Shown in pieces: positions 9,984 to 20,889 of a stretch of DNA of 53,230 nt. The stretch covers positions 521,269 to 574,498 of the forward strand of contig NW_003546246.1 of NCBI RefSeq assembly GCF_000090795.2, written 5' to 3'. The stretch comes from Amphimedon queenslandica (lineage: Eukaryota > Porifera > Demospongiae > Haplosclerida > Niphatidae). The translations under genes and the position numbers were made by a program. The notes beneath the pieces are model-generated. The model saw nothing but the letters and a program-made list of their open reading frames with translations, made no database searches and was not told where the DNA came from. Numbering within the stretch: the stretch's first letter is position 1; every line of letters begins with the position of its first letter.

Positions 9984-11605
9984 AGGGAAAGAGACATTCA
10001 AATGGAGGTCTTTATCTTATGGTCTTAATATAATTGCTTAACGATAATAATAGTGTTCCAACTTCCATAGTCTAAAAATTTTTATTTACTGCGATGAGAT
10101 CCTTTAAAAATGCCCTTTTTGCTTCATGCAATGTTACTTCCTGTTGGTGGGTATGGCTAAACATGCCATCATAGTAGGAATGTTTGTAGATACATTCATT
10201 CCTTTATAAGAGAAAATAATCCTTTATTTTCATGCCTTGTAATGTAATAGCACTAATTTAAAGATGAGGATCATTAACATTTATTACTCTAAGGTTGGAA
10301 CCACAAGAAAAAGTCATAATACTACACACAAGTAGGTAAATCTCCTTGCTTGCTTATATTGAGTCTTTTCTTCAATGTGCATGCTTAAGATATTGGAAGC
10401 TAATGATCCCAATCTTTAAATTAGTGCTATTAGATTACCAGGCATTAGAATAAAAGATCATTTTCTCCTATAAAAGAATGACTGTATCTGCAAACATTCC
10501 TACTATGACATAAATATTAGAGGATAAAGGGATTGGAAACCACAAGAATTATTACATGTAGATGATGCGCATCCTAGCTCTAGTTGCCCCCACAAATGAG
10601 CATTATGGAGGACAAGTCTTTTGCTTTGCATTTTGTAAATTTAGATGTGTGCCAGAACGAGCTGTTTTTCTAATCTACCTGTTAAGTTTAAAACCTACTC
10701 TAATCAGGGATGTTTTGTTTTTGTCCATTGCAACTAAGCAAAGGCGTTTAACTGTGCCGTGAATTCTCCCGCTTGAAGTTATTGTCCGTCAGATTTTAGT
10801 TTTGTACCTCTTATGCAAAAGGTTCTTAATAAATTAGACTTTAAAATTTTAAAAGAAATAAACAATGTCAAACTGGAGGGCAATATCAAGTTTTTGAAGA
10901 AAAACAGTGTAGTGTGGAAAAGTTATGAGCAAAAACTGTTCTAAAATTTAGTTTTGTTTTGTACTGTTAACTCAATTGCAATAGATATTGCAGCTCTAAA
11001 ACTTCATATATAAAGACATCGTGCACATGTTGAGGGCAAAATAGTATAATTATGTTCATTTCTCTGTATAAGTAAACAAAGCTTCATTACATAGGCATCA
11101 TAATGATAAGACAGTCTATTGACACTAATGCAGCACTTCATTTAGGATCTACCTCATCAAGCAAAAGCAAAATGCTTTTTTATTATCAATATACCAATAA
11201 GAAATCATTATTGTTTAATAAAAATGGAAGAAAAATTAAAAAATACCGTGAAAGTTTTAACATCCTTGCTTCATGCCTCCATTTTCTTGTGCTTAACAAT
11301 ATTTTTATCTCTTTAAATAGAAATTTATTGAAAAAAATAATACGATATTGTCAACTAGCATTTCCTGCTGGCAACAGTGGTTTTCAATTCATTTATACTC
11401 TATTATGTATGACTGATGTCACAATTAGCCACACCCATGAACAGGATGTAATATTTTAAGAAGCAAAAATGGGCATTTTTGATGGCTCATATTTCAGTAA
11501 ATAAAATTTTTTAAACTATGGAAGTTGTAAAACATTATAATTATGGTCAGGCAATCATAATTAAAACCATAAAATACAGACCCTCACTTTGATGTCTGTC
11601 TCCCT
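9984..11605. mobile_element. TTAA-flanked DNA transposon with ~215-bp terminal inverted repeats (Kolobok-like, non-autonomous)
   Basis: The left end (AGGGAAAGAGACATTC...) and right end (reverse complement AGGGAGACAGACATC...) align by eye over about 215 bp. The element is bracketed by TTAA at 9980-9983 and 11606-11609, the target duplication of Kolobok and piggyBac elements. The internal region holds a palindromic insertion (10166-10508) and no convincing transposase; open frames at 10562-10762 and 11103-11459 resemble nothing, and the second runs into the terminal repeat. Class is inferred from the TTAA and the THAP-bearing relative next door. Confidence 0.75.
10166..10508. repeat. Foldback inside the TTAA element
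   Basis: Bases 10166-10273 and 10402-10508 are imperfect reverse complements over about 105 bp (for example gtaggaatgtttg against caaacattcctac) with a ~128-bp centre. The left arm starts where the terminal-repeat homology of the host element ends, so this may be a nested MITE or part of the host element's own structure. Confidence 0.8.
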
Positions 11606-11611
11606 TTAAGA

Positions 11612-12640
11612 CCTCATTCTTTTATTATCATCATTATTGTTATGAAAGAGTTTACATCATGTAGAATGAAAGAACGTGAGAGAAATATAGATACTATTAG
11701 AAAGTAGTCATGAGGAATGTAGGGAGCAAGGTCCCAACACCCAAAAAAGAAACAGATACATAGTTGAATTTAAAAGAAAGCTGATCTATTTTTACATTTA
11801 GAGCAGATATTACACTGAAAAACATAGTGGAACAAATGAAGATCATCAGGATTGAAATTGGCATTAAATTTTTATCTGGTATTAGTTGTTTAAGTGATTG
11901 TAAAGAAAGGTCAAGGTTGAGAGGCGGAAGAGAATTAATCTATTAAAGTATGAGTAATCTATGGCGGAAGATGAAGTATACTGGTGAACTAGTCTGTGAT
12001 AAGTGGCAGATGTAGTTCAGTGGGAGTGGGAGCTAGTAGAGAAGAAGCCCGTTACATTGAAAATTTAACCAGGTGATTTGACTGAGGAGATGAAAAACAT
12101 ACTATTGGCCAGCTCCAGGCTGTACATGAGAGGTAAAATATTAGTTTATGTAGTCGGGTTTTATAGTCAGACAATAGTCATTTAAGACATTCTTGGTCGC
12201 TCTTTTTTGATGAAGTTCAAGAGCAGTTATGTCCTTGGTAAGACAAGGATGCCAAACAGGACATCTATAAATGAGGATGGGCATAACTTGAGAGGTACTA
12301 TTTCTTTGCTTCTTTGGGAGTGGTCGATATGGGAAAGACTCGCCTGATTGTGCTCAGAGTATTGTAAGCCTTTTTTAGGATGTTGGCAGACTAGGATAGA
12401 TTCTAAGAAAAAACAACACCCATATCTCGATAAAAATTGTTGACACTCATAGCAGACACATCAAGAGAATAAAGAAATGGGATAGCTGTTCAACTTGGGC
12501 CTCTAAAACTTGAAATGAAGAACTTCTCATTAACAGAAAGTTAAGATGTTTTCCTCCAAACACTTCAGCTGGTAAAGTGATTCTGAAGTAGGTGACAGCA
12601 ATTTTTAAGTAGTAAAAAAAATTTGTCCACAACAACTTTA
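11612..12640 (-). pseudogene. LINE 3' end: C-terminal part of reverse transcriptase ORF
   Basis: The minus strand from about 12440 reads, in changing frames, DMGVVFS-like, ILKKAYNTLSTIRRVFPI, then LIYRCPVWHPCLTKDITALE and KRATKNVLNDY near 12180-12290. These are the thumb and post-RT motifs of CR1/L2-type LINE ORF2. A tail with FFISSVKSPG, YHRLVHQY and FNRLILF continues to about 11900. The 3' end near 11615-11645 is an ATG/AAT-rich microsatellite-like tail, as in these LINEs. The copy is 5'-truncated, the usual outcome of target-primed reverse transcription. Stops and frameshifts are present. It abuts the TTAA element at 11609. Confidence 0.75.
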
Positions 12641-13859
12641 GTTGGCTATAACTGCCAACAACTTAAGTTTTGGGTTACTGCTTTCAAAATGATTGCTTGA
12701 GATATTTATAAAGTTTCCACAATTTGACTGCATTCCTATTACTTAGTCTGTTGTTACAAATACCATCTTCCATTGAAGTAGTCTACTACTGCTTTTGGAG
12801 CACTGTCATATATTGAGATCATCATACTCTGATTCTGAAAATGCATATCAAAACTTCAGTAGTGGCACTAAGGAAATACTCCTTTGGCCTAATGCAACAC
12901 CTATTGATTCACAAGACTTTTTGTCTGAAGTCTTTAATCAATGTATGAAATATAACAGATAAAAACAACTTCAATTGGTAATCTTTTTCTAAGTATATAA
13001 CTCATATCTTCTATTTCGTTATTGGCCAATATAATATATGTTCTTGCCCAATGGTAAAGGCTTCAACCAGTAAATGTTACACTCACGTAATCTTCATGAA
13101 CTATCAGACTTGTAACAATCATGTCATTTTGTCCATGTAGAAATTCTAACATCAAAAATACTGGTAATCCTAGTTCAAAAAGTTTATAAGTGGCATCAGT
13201 ACAAAAAATTTCTGAGTAACGACAAAAGTATTTTGCATTTCTTTTTCTAAAAAAACCTCACTTTGTCCTTACAAATGAACTCATACAAGAAAGTTATATG
13301 ATCATTACTCTACTTGCCATGGGATATATGATCAGTTCCGGTCAAAGGTTATTGATCACGACCACAAGCTTTTTATGTACAAAAGTAAGTTAATTCATTA
13401 CAAAGGTGTGATAATACTAAACACAAAAACAATAATAATTGGTTCATAAATCTAAATCCAACATTATTATCGGCAATGACATGCTTCCTCACTCCTTTTA
13501 CTTGTTGGTGAACAGAATGCCACACAAATTCTGTAATCTCTCAAAGCTATCCTGAGTCAATCTTTTTGTAACTGATAGGTACTAAATTATTTTTTTGGTA
13601 ATTATTAATTATGTAAATATGTTATGGTTTAACAAGAAATGATTTTATTAATACTTTAAGTTTAAACTGACATGATTAATTTCACTAAGGTTTTTGGCTG
13701 AAAAGTGACATGATTTACGTTGGGTAATTTAAATAAACTCCACATTTTGGTGACATTATTGCCTCCATACTGAATGTGTGCTTTGATTCAGCACTAGTAG
13801 CACCGTCACATAGATACTTGCAATGCAACCTTAAAGAGAAGCGGAACGGAGATTTTTTA
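12641..13859. other. Unassigned AT-rich stretch with two unrecognised open frames
   Basis: No family was recognised. A plus-strand frame from 12778 to the stop at about 12964 includes SSGTKEILLWPNATPIDSQD and could be an exon or a transposon scrap. Another, around 13270-13440, includes YDHYSTCHGIYDQFRSKVID. Neither has codon or splice context strong enough to call a gene. Confidence 0.3.
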
Positions 13860-15480
13860 TCTGTTGAAGTTTGTCATCAATATTTGGTGCCGTAGTTCAG
13901 TATATATCATTCCTTTATGGTTTGCTGTCTCTTCCATTGAAATCATAGGTACTGTGTTTCCTTGAATTCTACCTGCGGTTATTATTAATTTCAGAAGCAA
14001 GAGCAGTGCGGGTACAATACAGGGGCAAATAGTATTGAAGGGTGAAGACTAATAACTTCAGCTCCATTTTATCACTTTGACTTTGAGGTTGAATTGACTG
14101 CTGTTCTGAAAGATTTGGATTGATGCATCTCATATTTTAGCAAAGTTTTGTATAATGAGAATATTCAGTCCAAAGAGTTCCTTTGTCATGTTGTTGAGTG
14201 ACCTGAACTCCAAGAAAATGATTTAGATTTCAAGTTGAACTTTATTGACGGTGTGCTTTTTATTACTTTAACATTTTAGTACTGTCTTCAGCAAAAATAT
14301 ACTGTGTACATAATTTCCAAAAATGGACATCCCTACCTTTTTCAATTTAAAATTACTTAAATCAATGAATGCTTGTGTAAATCCCATAGTTTTGAGGTAA
14401 TTATCTAACACGAAGTTTGAACATCTTGAAAACTGTTAGCGAGTACAATTGTGCTTTAGTTTGCCTCCTTTCCTTTTTCCTCATCTCCCATCAGGTTGTC
14501 GCATACAGTATAGCTACAAAATTTGGCAGAGAATTAAATTTGGCAGATTGGCAGTGTTAAAATAAAAGTGCCAATATATATACCCGCCAATAATAATTTC
14601 AATGATGGACGAATCTTTTTATGAGAGTTTGTTAGCACATGATGCCGAAATGGCACCATTGCTCACTATTTCAGTCAAGGCAGTGGGCAAAGACTGCCAT
14701 GGAACAGCTTCAAGAAGGCCTAAAAGTGCTTAAGAAAGAGACAAGATAGTAAACTGCCATGTTAAAAGACTGCCTATATTATAGTTAGGCAATTTTATGC
14801 AAAGCTGCTAAAGTTATAGACCACCAAATTTTGCAGCTATACGGTATATTGTTCCTCCATTAGGTTACCCTTCAAAATTGGAGTAGTTACATTCATTTCG
14901 TGTTAAGCAATCTTTCTTTGTACTGTGAGAGCATTAAATGCAGAAGAGACTCAAATCTGGTGACAAGACTGAGCATCTCATCAAATTGTGGCCTTGCTTC
15001 TATCTTAACCCTTGAATAGTGAGACAAGGTTGATATGGCTCCCCAGATCCATCTGATTAAAGGTCTCTCTTAAAGAACCATATATTTCCAATTAGACATT
15101 TTCCCCTATGTAGCTCAACAAGACCTCATATACCACTTTTAATAATAGATTTTATTTCTTTTTTGATGGCAGTTTGCCATTCTTTTCTCTTGATACTTAC
15201 CAAAGATTCATTGACAGTCATTGGTTTTCTGTAAGAGATGATATGCAAGCTCCTAAATGATTTTGGTTTACTTGCTTCTCTTTTTGATCTTCTCATTACA
15301 GCTGCTTCTTGAACATAATTACCTGCATCAATAAAAGTGTTTGTGTTGGTGTTTGCATCAGTATATATTGTGGGTTAGTGTCTGCATGAGTGTCAACAAG
15401 TTCCTCAGTATCAGACTCTCTAGTTGCTTGAGTAATGAGATTGTCTTTATCATAACTCTCTACTTGCACTCACTGAATGG
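13860..15480 (-). pseudogene. Copia-type pol remnant, split by a MITE
   Basis: On the minus strand from about 15290, AAVMRRSKREASKPKSFRSL is followed by KPMTVNESLVSIKRKEWQTA, IKKEIKSIIKSG and GLVELHRGKCLIGNIWFFKR. This is the start of Ty1/Copia RT, with its EA...W..AM..E...L..N.TW.LV.LP.G..PIG..WVFK pattern. RT continues to about 14890, is interrupted by the MITE at 14506-14844, and resumes at about 14460 with NFVLDNYLKTMGFTQ and GMSIFGNYVHSIFL, where the YVDD motif reads YVHS. Pieces continue to about 14050. Stops, shifts and the lost active site show that it is inactive. Confidence 0.75.
14506..14844. mobile_element. TA-flanked MITE inserted in the Copia remnant
   Basis: The ends CAGTATAGCTACAAAATTTG and, on the other strand, CCGTATAGCTGCAAAATTTG form a ~21-bp terminal inverted repeat, flanked by TA at 14504-14505 and 14845-14846, as for Tc1/mariner elements. 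The inside contains a 43-codon frame starting near 14604 (MMDESFYESLLAHDAEMAPL) of unknown origin. It interrupts Copia RT sequence, so it is younger than that insertion. Confidence 0.8.
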
Positions 15481-15529
15481 ACATTTTGACTATATATTTC
15501 AAAGTTTTTAATAATCAAGTCACTGTATT

Positions 15530-16085
15530 GATATAACATTTGAATAATGTTTTGCACTTATTTTGATCTAAGTCTTTCACTTGAAAAAGTGCACTGTACA
15601 TTTCATCCTTTTCATTGGCCGCCTAGGTTAAGCAATAATGTGGGGGCGTGCAATTTGTGATGGCATCACATTAACTAATGGAAGTTCCTTTCATCTCTTT
15701 CATGCAGGAAGAACTTGTTGCTACTGGTCGCTGTGATAAGCAAATATTTTGTAATTTATTTCCAAATGATAGTGGCATAAGAAATGTGATTTTATCAACT
15801 AAACGAAGGAATAGAGTCAAGGTAGTCAGGACCAACAACGTACTCTTTTTGTGCAGCAATAATTCTAACTTTGCTTTTATTTTTTATTACAGTGACCAGT
15901 AGCAACATGTTCTTTCTGCATAAAAGAGATGCAAGGAAGAGCCATCATCACAAAATGCACGCTCCGCATTGTTGCTTAAGCAGGAAGCTGTCCACCAACA
16001 AAAAGGAGGAAAGATATGGTGCATTTTCTTGTGAAAGACTTTTTGATCAAAATAAGTGCAAAAGTTTTGTTTAAATGTTATATAC
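15530..16085. mobile_element. Long-armed palindromic MITE
   Basis: The left arm 15530-15739 and right arm 15884-16085 are reverse complements over about 205 bp with modest divergence, around a 144-bp centre. Examples are gcacttattttgatc against gatcaaaataagtgc, and ttgctactggtc against gaccagtagcaa. Open frames on both strands here (for example 15678-15902 and 15887-16087) are by-products of the palindrome and match no protein family I know. Confidence 0.85.
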
Positions 16086-16289
16086 ATGCTGTGACTTGAT
16101 TATTGAAAAGTCTGAAACAATTCAATTCAGCTGCCATTTAGTGATAATTGTGGCCCCTATTTTATTTGCTCCTCAAGTTCCGGAGTTGTACGATTCATTT
16201 TAAAAGCAAGTCATGCAGTCCAGCATTTTTATGTTACAGCTGAATGGGGTATGCAGCCCTGATTATGGATGTATACCATTCTTGCCCTT

Positions 16290-16395
16290 TATCTCTGTTT
16301 CGACTTATTGTTATTGTTATTCTTTTTATTACTTTTTATTATTATGTTACTGCTATTGTTGTTATTAGTATTGGTATTATTAGATAGTGTTGGTT
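16290..16395 (+). repeat. Low-complexity ATT/GTT-rich tract
   Basis: Short, irregular repeats of tta, ttg and att. They give a leucine/phenylalanine-rich frame starting at 16269 that should not be taken for a membrane protein. The tract lies in the intron or flank just upstream of the SLC30A exons. Confidence 0.8.
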
Positions 16396-16484
16396 TATCA
16401 ATGAAAGATTTGGATTTATTATTAGTAACATTAAACTTTTCATTTTCATTTTCTTATTCTGAAATTATAAATTTTTAATTTTAG

Positions 16485-16856
16485 TGTCTATCCACTAATG
16501 CAGAAGTCATTGGAATCACTAATGCAGAGATTTCCACGAGAATTAAATGTTACATTGCCACATCTCACTCATAAAGTTGCATCTAGTTTCTAATTTTTGA
16601 TGTGCTTCATTTTTTGTAGATAAATGAGATTAATTCTGTGACACATGTATTGAAATGTCATGTATGGACACTTTGCACAAATGTTCACGTAGCAAATGCA
16701 AGAGTGGAAGTTTACCCTGGAAGTGATCTTAATCAAATTCATGCTGAAATTAAAACTATTTTGAATGAGGTACATTAAAGATTCATAAAATTTTTATTGA
16801 TTTATGATTAGGCTGGTATTCAAGAAACTTATGTGGAACTTGTTCAAAGTGACTAA
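16485..16856 (+). CDS. Zinc transporter, SLC30A5/7 (ZnT5/7) type: last three exons
   Basis: Three short exons join in frame. Exon 16485-16575 (after an AG at 16483-16484) encodes VYPLMQKSLESLMQRFPREL..., exon 16620-16769 encodes INEINSVTHVLKCHVWTLCT... ending LNE, and exon 16812-16856 encodes AGIQETYVELVQSD then stop. Introns are 44 and 42 bp with GT-AG ends (16576-16619, 16770-16811). The product fits the end of the last membrane helix and the cytoplasmic C-terminal domain of cation diffusion facilitators. The WTLC..V.V pattern and the LMQR.P stretch fit the ZnT5/ZnT7 branch, which moves zinc into the secretory pathway. No stops or shifts. Upstream exons with the histidine/aspartate transport site were not found in the window, so the gene is either longer than the window shows or a severed 3' end. 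Confidence 0.75.
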
Positions 16857-17069
16857 TATTGGTTAAATATACAATTAAGTTTGATTAAAAGTTTTAATCC
16901 GTTTTGAACAGGTTAAAATTGTGAATTGTGTTGAACTAGTAAAATTTTATCCTAGTTCTATCACAAATTTCTGCATATGCAATGTTTAATTAGAACATAT
17001 GTAAACAATGTCAACATATCTACCATGGTATCTGTTTTGCGAAAGAAAAACCAAATGTTAGAGTGATTA

Positions 17070-17130
17070 GTTACAAAAGTAAGGTTGCCATAAATGGAAG
17101 AAACAAGGGGTTGAATTCCATGAAAGTAAG
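17070..17130 (+). repeat. Solo end of the AAGTAGGGTT MITE family
   Basis: The sequence aaagtaaggttgccataaat followed by ggaagaaacaaggggttgaa closely resembles the left end of the MITE at 40369-41043. No inverted partner was seen nearby, so this is a truncated copy. Confidence 0.65.
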
Positions 17131-18123
17131 AAGAATTAATCATTAGTGAGTATTTTGCTGCCACCTTTCTATTATTAAGGTGCTTTTGTATGAAATATGC
17201 AATGAAGTATTTAAAGGTATTTTTGCATGCACTACTCTAGTTTTAGCTGCAGCAAAACGTCCATTTGTCATAAAAGTTAAGTAATTATTGTTCAAAACTT
17301 AATTTTCACCACAATTGTGTGGTGAAAGTTTGAATCATACAACAGATCACGAAATTTTTTTGTAGAAACTTGTTAAATGTTTTATGATGCTTTGACACAA
17401 AATTATTCATTTTTTCTACAGCAAATAACGTTAACCTTACTAGCATGAAGGGTCTATATGTAGGAATGGAGCTTTCACATAAAAAGCTGCTTACCAGTTT
17501 CAGTCTTTGAGAGCAACTTTCATGAAATATTTAGCTTTCCATTGTTGTCTTAAGTTATTAGCCATATGCCTTTTGAAAAAATTGTATATTACCAATGTCA
17601 ACAAATTCAACAAATAGTGACAAAAAATCCTTGCAAACTAACTTTGTTTAACTGGATGTACTATAGACAGACTTCCACCACAAAGTTGCAAGTTTCCTAG
17701 ACTTCCTAATAGGTCAGTTTGTGCTATCACCAAGTTGGTTGGCAATACCAGCGAATAAAAGAACTAAAATGAGAAGGCTAAAGATGAACTCCAGCTTGTG
17801 TACTGTGAGGATTAGCACTAGGGCGACAAGATTTTCTGTGATAACTAAATAATAATGGACACAAGTCACAAAGAGATACTATAATGAGAGAGAGATTTGA
17901 ATAGAATCTGAAGGTGGAAAAGGATCACAAAGAGTTTTGGATCAACAAAAGAAAGACAATGCTCTAAAAGAGGAAGTGGTTTTTGAGGAGGCCTTAGCAT
18001 TGGTAGAAAACCTAACTGTCTTCCTGATGGTGCTACAGATATAATTGTTGTTGACACATGATTTATCAAACTAATTAACGATGAATTGGAGCGTAATTGA
18101 AAGTCAAGTCTACACATTTCAAG
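17131..18123. other. Stretch without recognised genes; one hairpin
   Basis: AT-rich flank downstream of the SLC30A exons. A hairpin with 10-bp arms (tttcaccaca / tgtggtgaaa) and a 4-bp loop lies at 17304-17327. An 83-codon minus-strand frame (17866-18117) resembles no family I know and has no context supporting expression. Confidence 0.4.
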
Positions 18124-18125
18124 TA

Positions 18126-18382
18126 CTGTATATCCTTAAATAGAAGCCGCATTTGAATAAACGCTGGGGTAACAATAGAATTGAGCTATAAATATGCAAC
18201 TGTAGCCCAGGAGTAACTCAGTAGTCTAATGGATAATACTTGAAGTTCCAAAAGTCACAAGCATAAGGTTACAGGTTTGAATCCTGCTCCGGGCCAAAGT
18301 TTTTTTATTTTTTATATATATTTCCAGATCCAAATACCATTTTAGGAAATAGACGCCCAGGCTTTTATTTAAGGAAATATGG
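18126..18382. mobile_element. TA-flanked MITE carrying a tRNA-like module
   Basis: The ends CTGTATATCCTTAAATAGAA and, on the other strand, CCATATTTCCTTAAATAAAA are inverted repeats of about 25 bp, flanked by TA at 18124-18125 and 18383-18384 (Tc1/mariner style). Between them is a tRNA-like sequence at 18203-18296. The combination of DNA-transposon ends and a Pol III-type promoter in 257 bp is unusual. Confidence 0.75.
18203..18296 (+). ncRNA. tRNA-like sequence (tRNA pseudogene or SINE head) inside a MITE
   Basis: The sequence has an A-box-like taactcagtagtctaatgg (18215-18233), a good B box ggtttgaatcc (18274-18284) and a 3' ccgggcc that can pair approximately with a 5' gcccagg. The T arm (cagg tttgaat cctg) folds; the anticodon arm is weak. 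A T-rich run follows at 18300, which could end Pol III transcription. It is probably not a working tRNA. Confidence 0.6.
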
Positions 18383-18759
18383 TAAACAAGTGTCTCCTCT
18401 GTCGATATTAGACATTTTTTGACATTGTGGTGGCTAATACAGTAAGAAAATTAACTAATGAATATGCCTAGACAAACGAAATTGAAGAGAAGAGGAGATA
18501 TCACTAATTTTGTGAGCAACTATTTACAATTATGGAATTTTTTTGCATATTAATTTGGGATTGTTACTTCTCCTAAGTATACACAAAGTATGCAACCACT
18601 GATTTTGTGTGGAGTACTAAGAAGGGCCAATGTCTTGGTTGTTTGTCAGTGAATGTCTTGTTACCATTTTGAACAAATTAGTATTTTTTACATCTAGTCA
18701 CTCCAGAAGAATTATGTATCGATCGGCTACGAAAGTTTTGTCTTAAATCTAAACCACAA

Positions 18760-20878
18760 AAAATGCTGTTCACAATTTTGTTAGCCATTACAAAAGCTAA
18801 ACATTCTGGGTCGTGATTTCACTACTGACCAGGAAAAACAGTTTGTTAAGATCCAGTCATTCATTTTCTCTGCTGCGGGACCAGCTATTGGTTTGCTGAT
18901 GATCTTTTTTTATAGTCTAATACCATTAAATGAATAAATAAATAAATTACAAAAATAATAATGTCATATACATGTGAGTATGTGTGTGGCATAACTGTTT
19001 ATTATGTAATAGAACAGCCAGACAGGACTTCTGGGGGGATATGGACAAGTTAATACTAGTGAAGGATATTATGAAGGTCTTAACGGAAACTCTTGTGCTG
19101 GTTGGTAACAAATGCTTATTGTTTCATCAGTGAGACTAGGCGCCTTGGGTATTATTGACATGATCAAATCCAAGAGTCCTAGTTTGGAATAAAAGATTTG
19201 CTCGGAAGATATGAGACATCTGGAGAGTTGTTTAACCCCACAGCTAAGGAGATAACTGAGCAAACTCATGCAGGCAATCAAAGACTTCCTTATAGTTTAG
19301 ACTCTGCTCCAAAAGGGAAATCTTAATTCGTGAGTTGTTGCTTGGGGAGAAGCTCTAGGGCAAAGTACAGCAAACCCTCGAGTTCTCCTCAGAAGTGCCT
19401 TAAATAAAACCCACGAGTTTCTACCAACCCTCAACCCAGTTGTTTTCACGATTCCACGAGGTCCCACTGAGGTCTACTCTAACGGTAGGACTCGACTATA
19501 ACATTTCACCCAAGCTTGGGAATTCCTCACCAACTATCATTAAACTGTTCAGACTATGAAGGGTTATTGATGAAAAGATTTTGGAAACTCCTCCAGATAT
19601 GCCCCTTCAATCATTTCAGCTATTGTATTTTATTCTTCAGAAGGGAGCAGTAGAACTAGCTCTAAATTCTTCTGGATTTTTAAGCCTGATGTTTGTTGTC
19701 CCGAATAAGGATGGTAGATCTCGTCCAATAATAAATCTCAAACGACTGAACAACATCCTAAATGTTTAACACTTCAAAATGGAGAACATTTTGAGTCTAA
19801 GAGGGAACTTAATTACAAACGATTTTGGATTTAAACATGCCAATCTGGCTATTCCAATCCATCCCAACCGTCAAAGGTTCCAAAGGTTTTCAAGTGGGGA
19901 CAGAAATTACGAGTTCTTCTCCCTGCCTTTTGGATTAGTGACAGCCCTTGTGTGTTCACCAAAGTCATGAAATCAATACTAGCATCAATGAGAGAGAACT
20001 GCATTTGTCTGGTCGGATAAAAAGACGATTTTTTAGTAATGGGGACCTCCCAAAGGAGTTTCAAGACCATCTTTAGCCGTTAGTTTCCCTGTTGACCAGT
20101 CACGGGTTTCTAATCAATTAGGAATAGAGTATTAGCTCCAAACCAGGTAATGCAATTCCTGGGTTTTCTAGTCGATTCCAGAAATCTATCTCTGTCTATT
20201 TCCCAGTAAAAACTAGATTTGATCAGGAAGGAATGTTGTAATTTACTCAGCTTGAAATTAGTCTAAGGGACCTGTCTCATCTGATATGGTTACTGAGATA
20301 TGTCAATGTAACAGTGGAATGATTCCACTTCATTATAATGCCCTACAGAGATTGAAGCACAAAATACTTCATTTCAGGTATCTTCTGAACGGCATGTCCT
20401 CCTTAGACAGTGTGGCGAGAGAGGATCTACTGTTCTGGATCGAGTTACAATTGGTCGATGGGAGTAATTTAATCTTCCCAGTTGTCCAAGTAACAATTTC
20501 AACAAATGGGTTCAGGTCAAGGTGGGGAGCTCAGTTGGGTCTAACACATAGGAGGACCTTGGACTCCCTGAGAACTAGCATTTCAGATCAATTGTTTGAA
20601 AATGCTGGCAGCATTCCTATCCTTCATGTCATTGCATTTGAATTGAAGCAAACAACACATTCTTTTGTTAATGGACAGCAAAGTTGCGATCTCCTTCATC
20701 AACAAGAATGGAGGAACCCATTTGAAGAGTCTTTCAGACCTTGCACTCCTAATATCGGAGTGGTATCTAAGGAGAGGTCTCACTGTTCATTTAGAACATC
20801 ATCCAGGCATCTACAATTAGATAACAGATGTGGAATCAAGGAAACCAGTAGAGGGTTCCAATTATAAGTTAGACCATG
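18760..20878 (+). pseudogene. DIRS-like retroelement: Gag fragments, RT and RNase H
   Basis: Possible Gag pieces are at about 18815-18905 (FTTDQEKQFVKIQSFIFSAA) and 19020-19280 (LVLVGN... then LFNPTAKEITEQ). RT begins near 19640: GAVELALNSSGFLSLMFVVP, NKDGRSRPIINLKRLN, then IPIHPNRQRFQRF and FFSLPFGLVTA, with the active site near 20020 reading KDDFLVM in place of YIDDFL. LGFLVDSRNLSLS is near 20165. The 193-codon frame 20286-20867 has NALQRLKHKILHF and an RNase H start with ISTNGFRSRWGAQ, where N replaces the catalytic D. RNase H continues in another frame from about 20667. These are DIRS/Ngaro-type motifs. No tyrosine recombinase follows, since the tandem array starts at once, so the 3' half is missing. 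Confidence 0.7.
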
Positions 20879-20889
20879 TATTCAATAGT

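Noticed and set aside
11103-11459. 118-codon plus-strand ORF
   Set aside because: Runs into the terminal inverted repeat of the TTAA element, is AT-rich and low in complexity, and resembles no family.
12447-12635. 62-codon minus-strand ORF as an independent gene
   Set aside because: It lies within the LINE ORF2 remnant region read on the same strand and has no features of its own.
16269-16478. Leucine-rich frame resembling a membrane protein
   Set aside because: Encoded by an ATT/GTT low-complexity tract just before an exon.
18203-18296. Functional tRNA gene
   Set aside because: The acceptor and anticodon stems pair poorly and the sequence lies inside a MITE; a tRNA-derived repeat is more likely.
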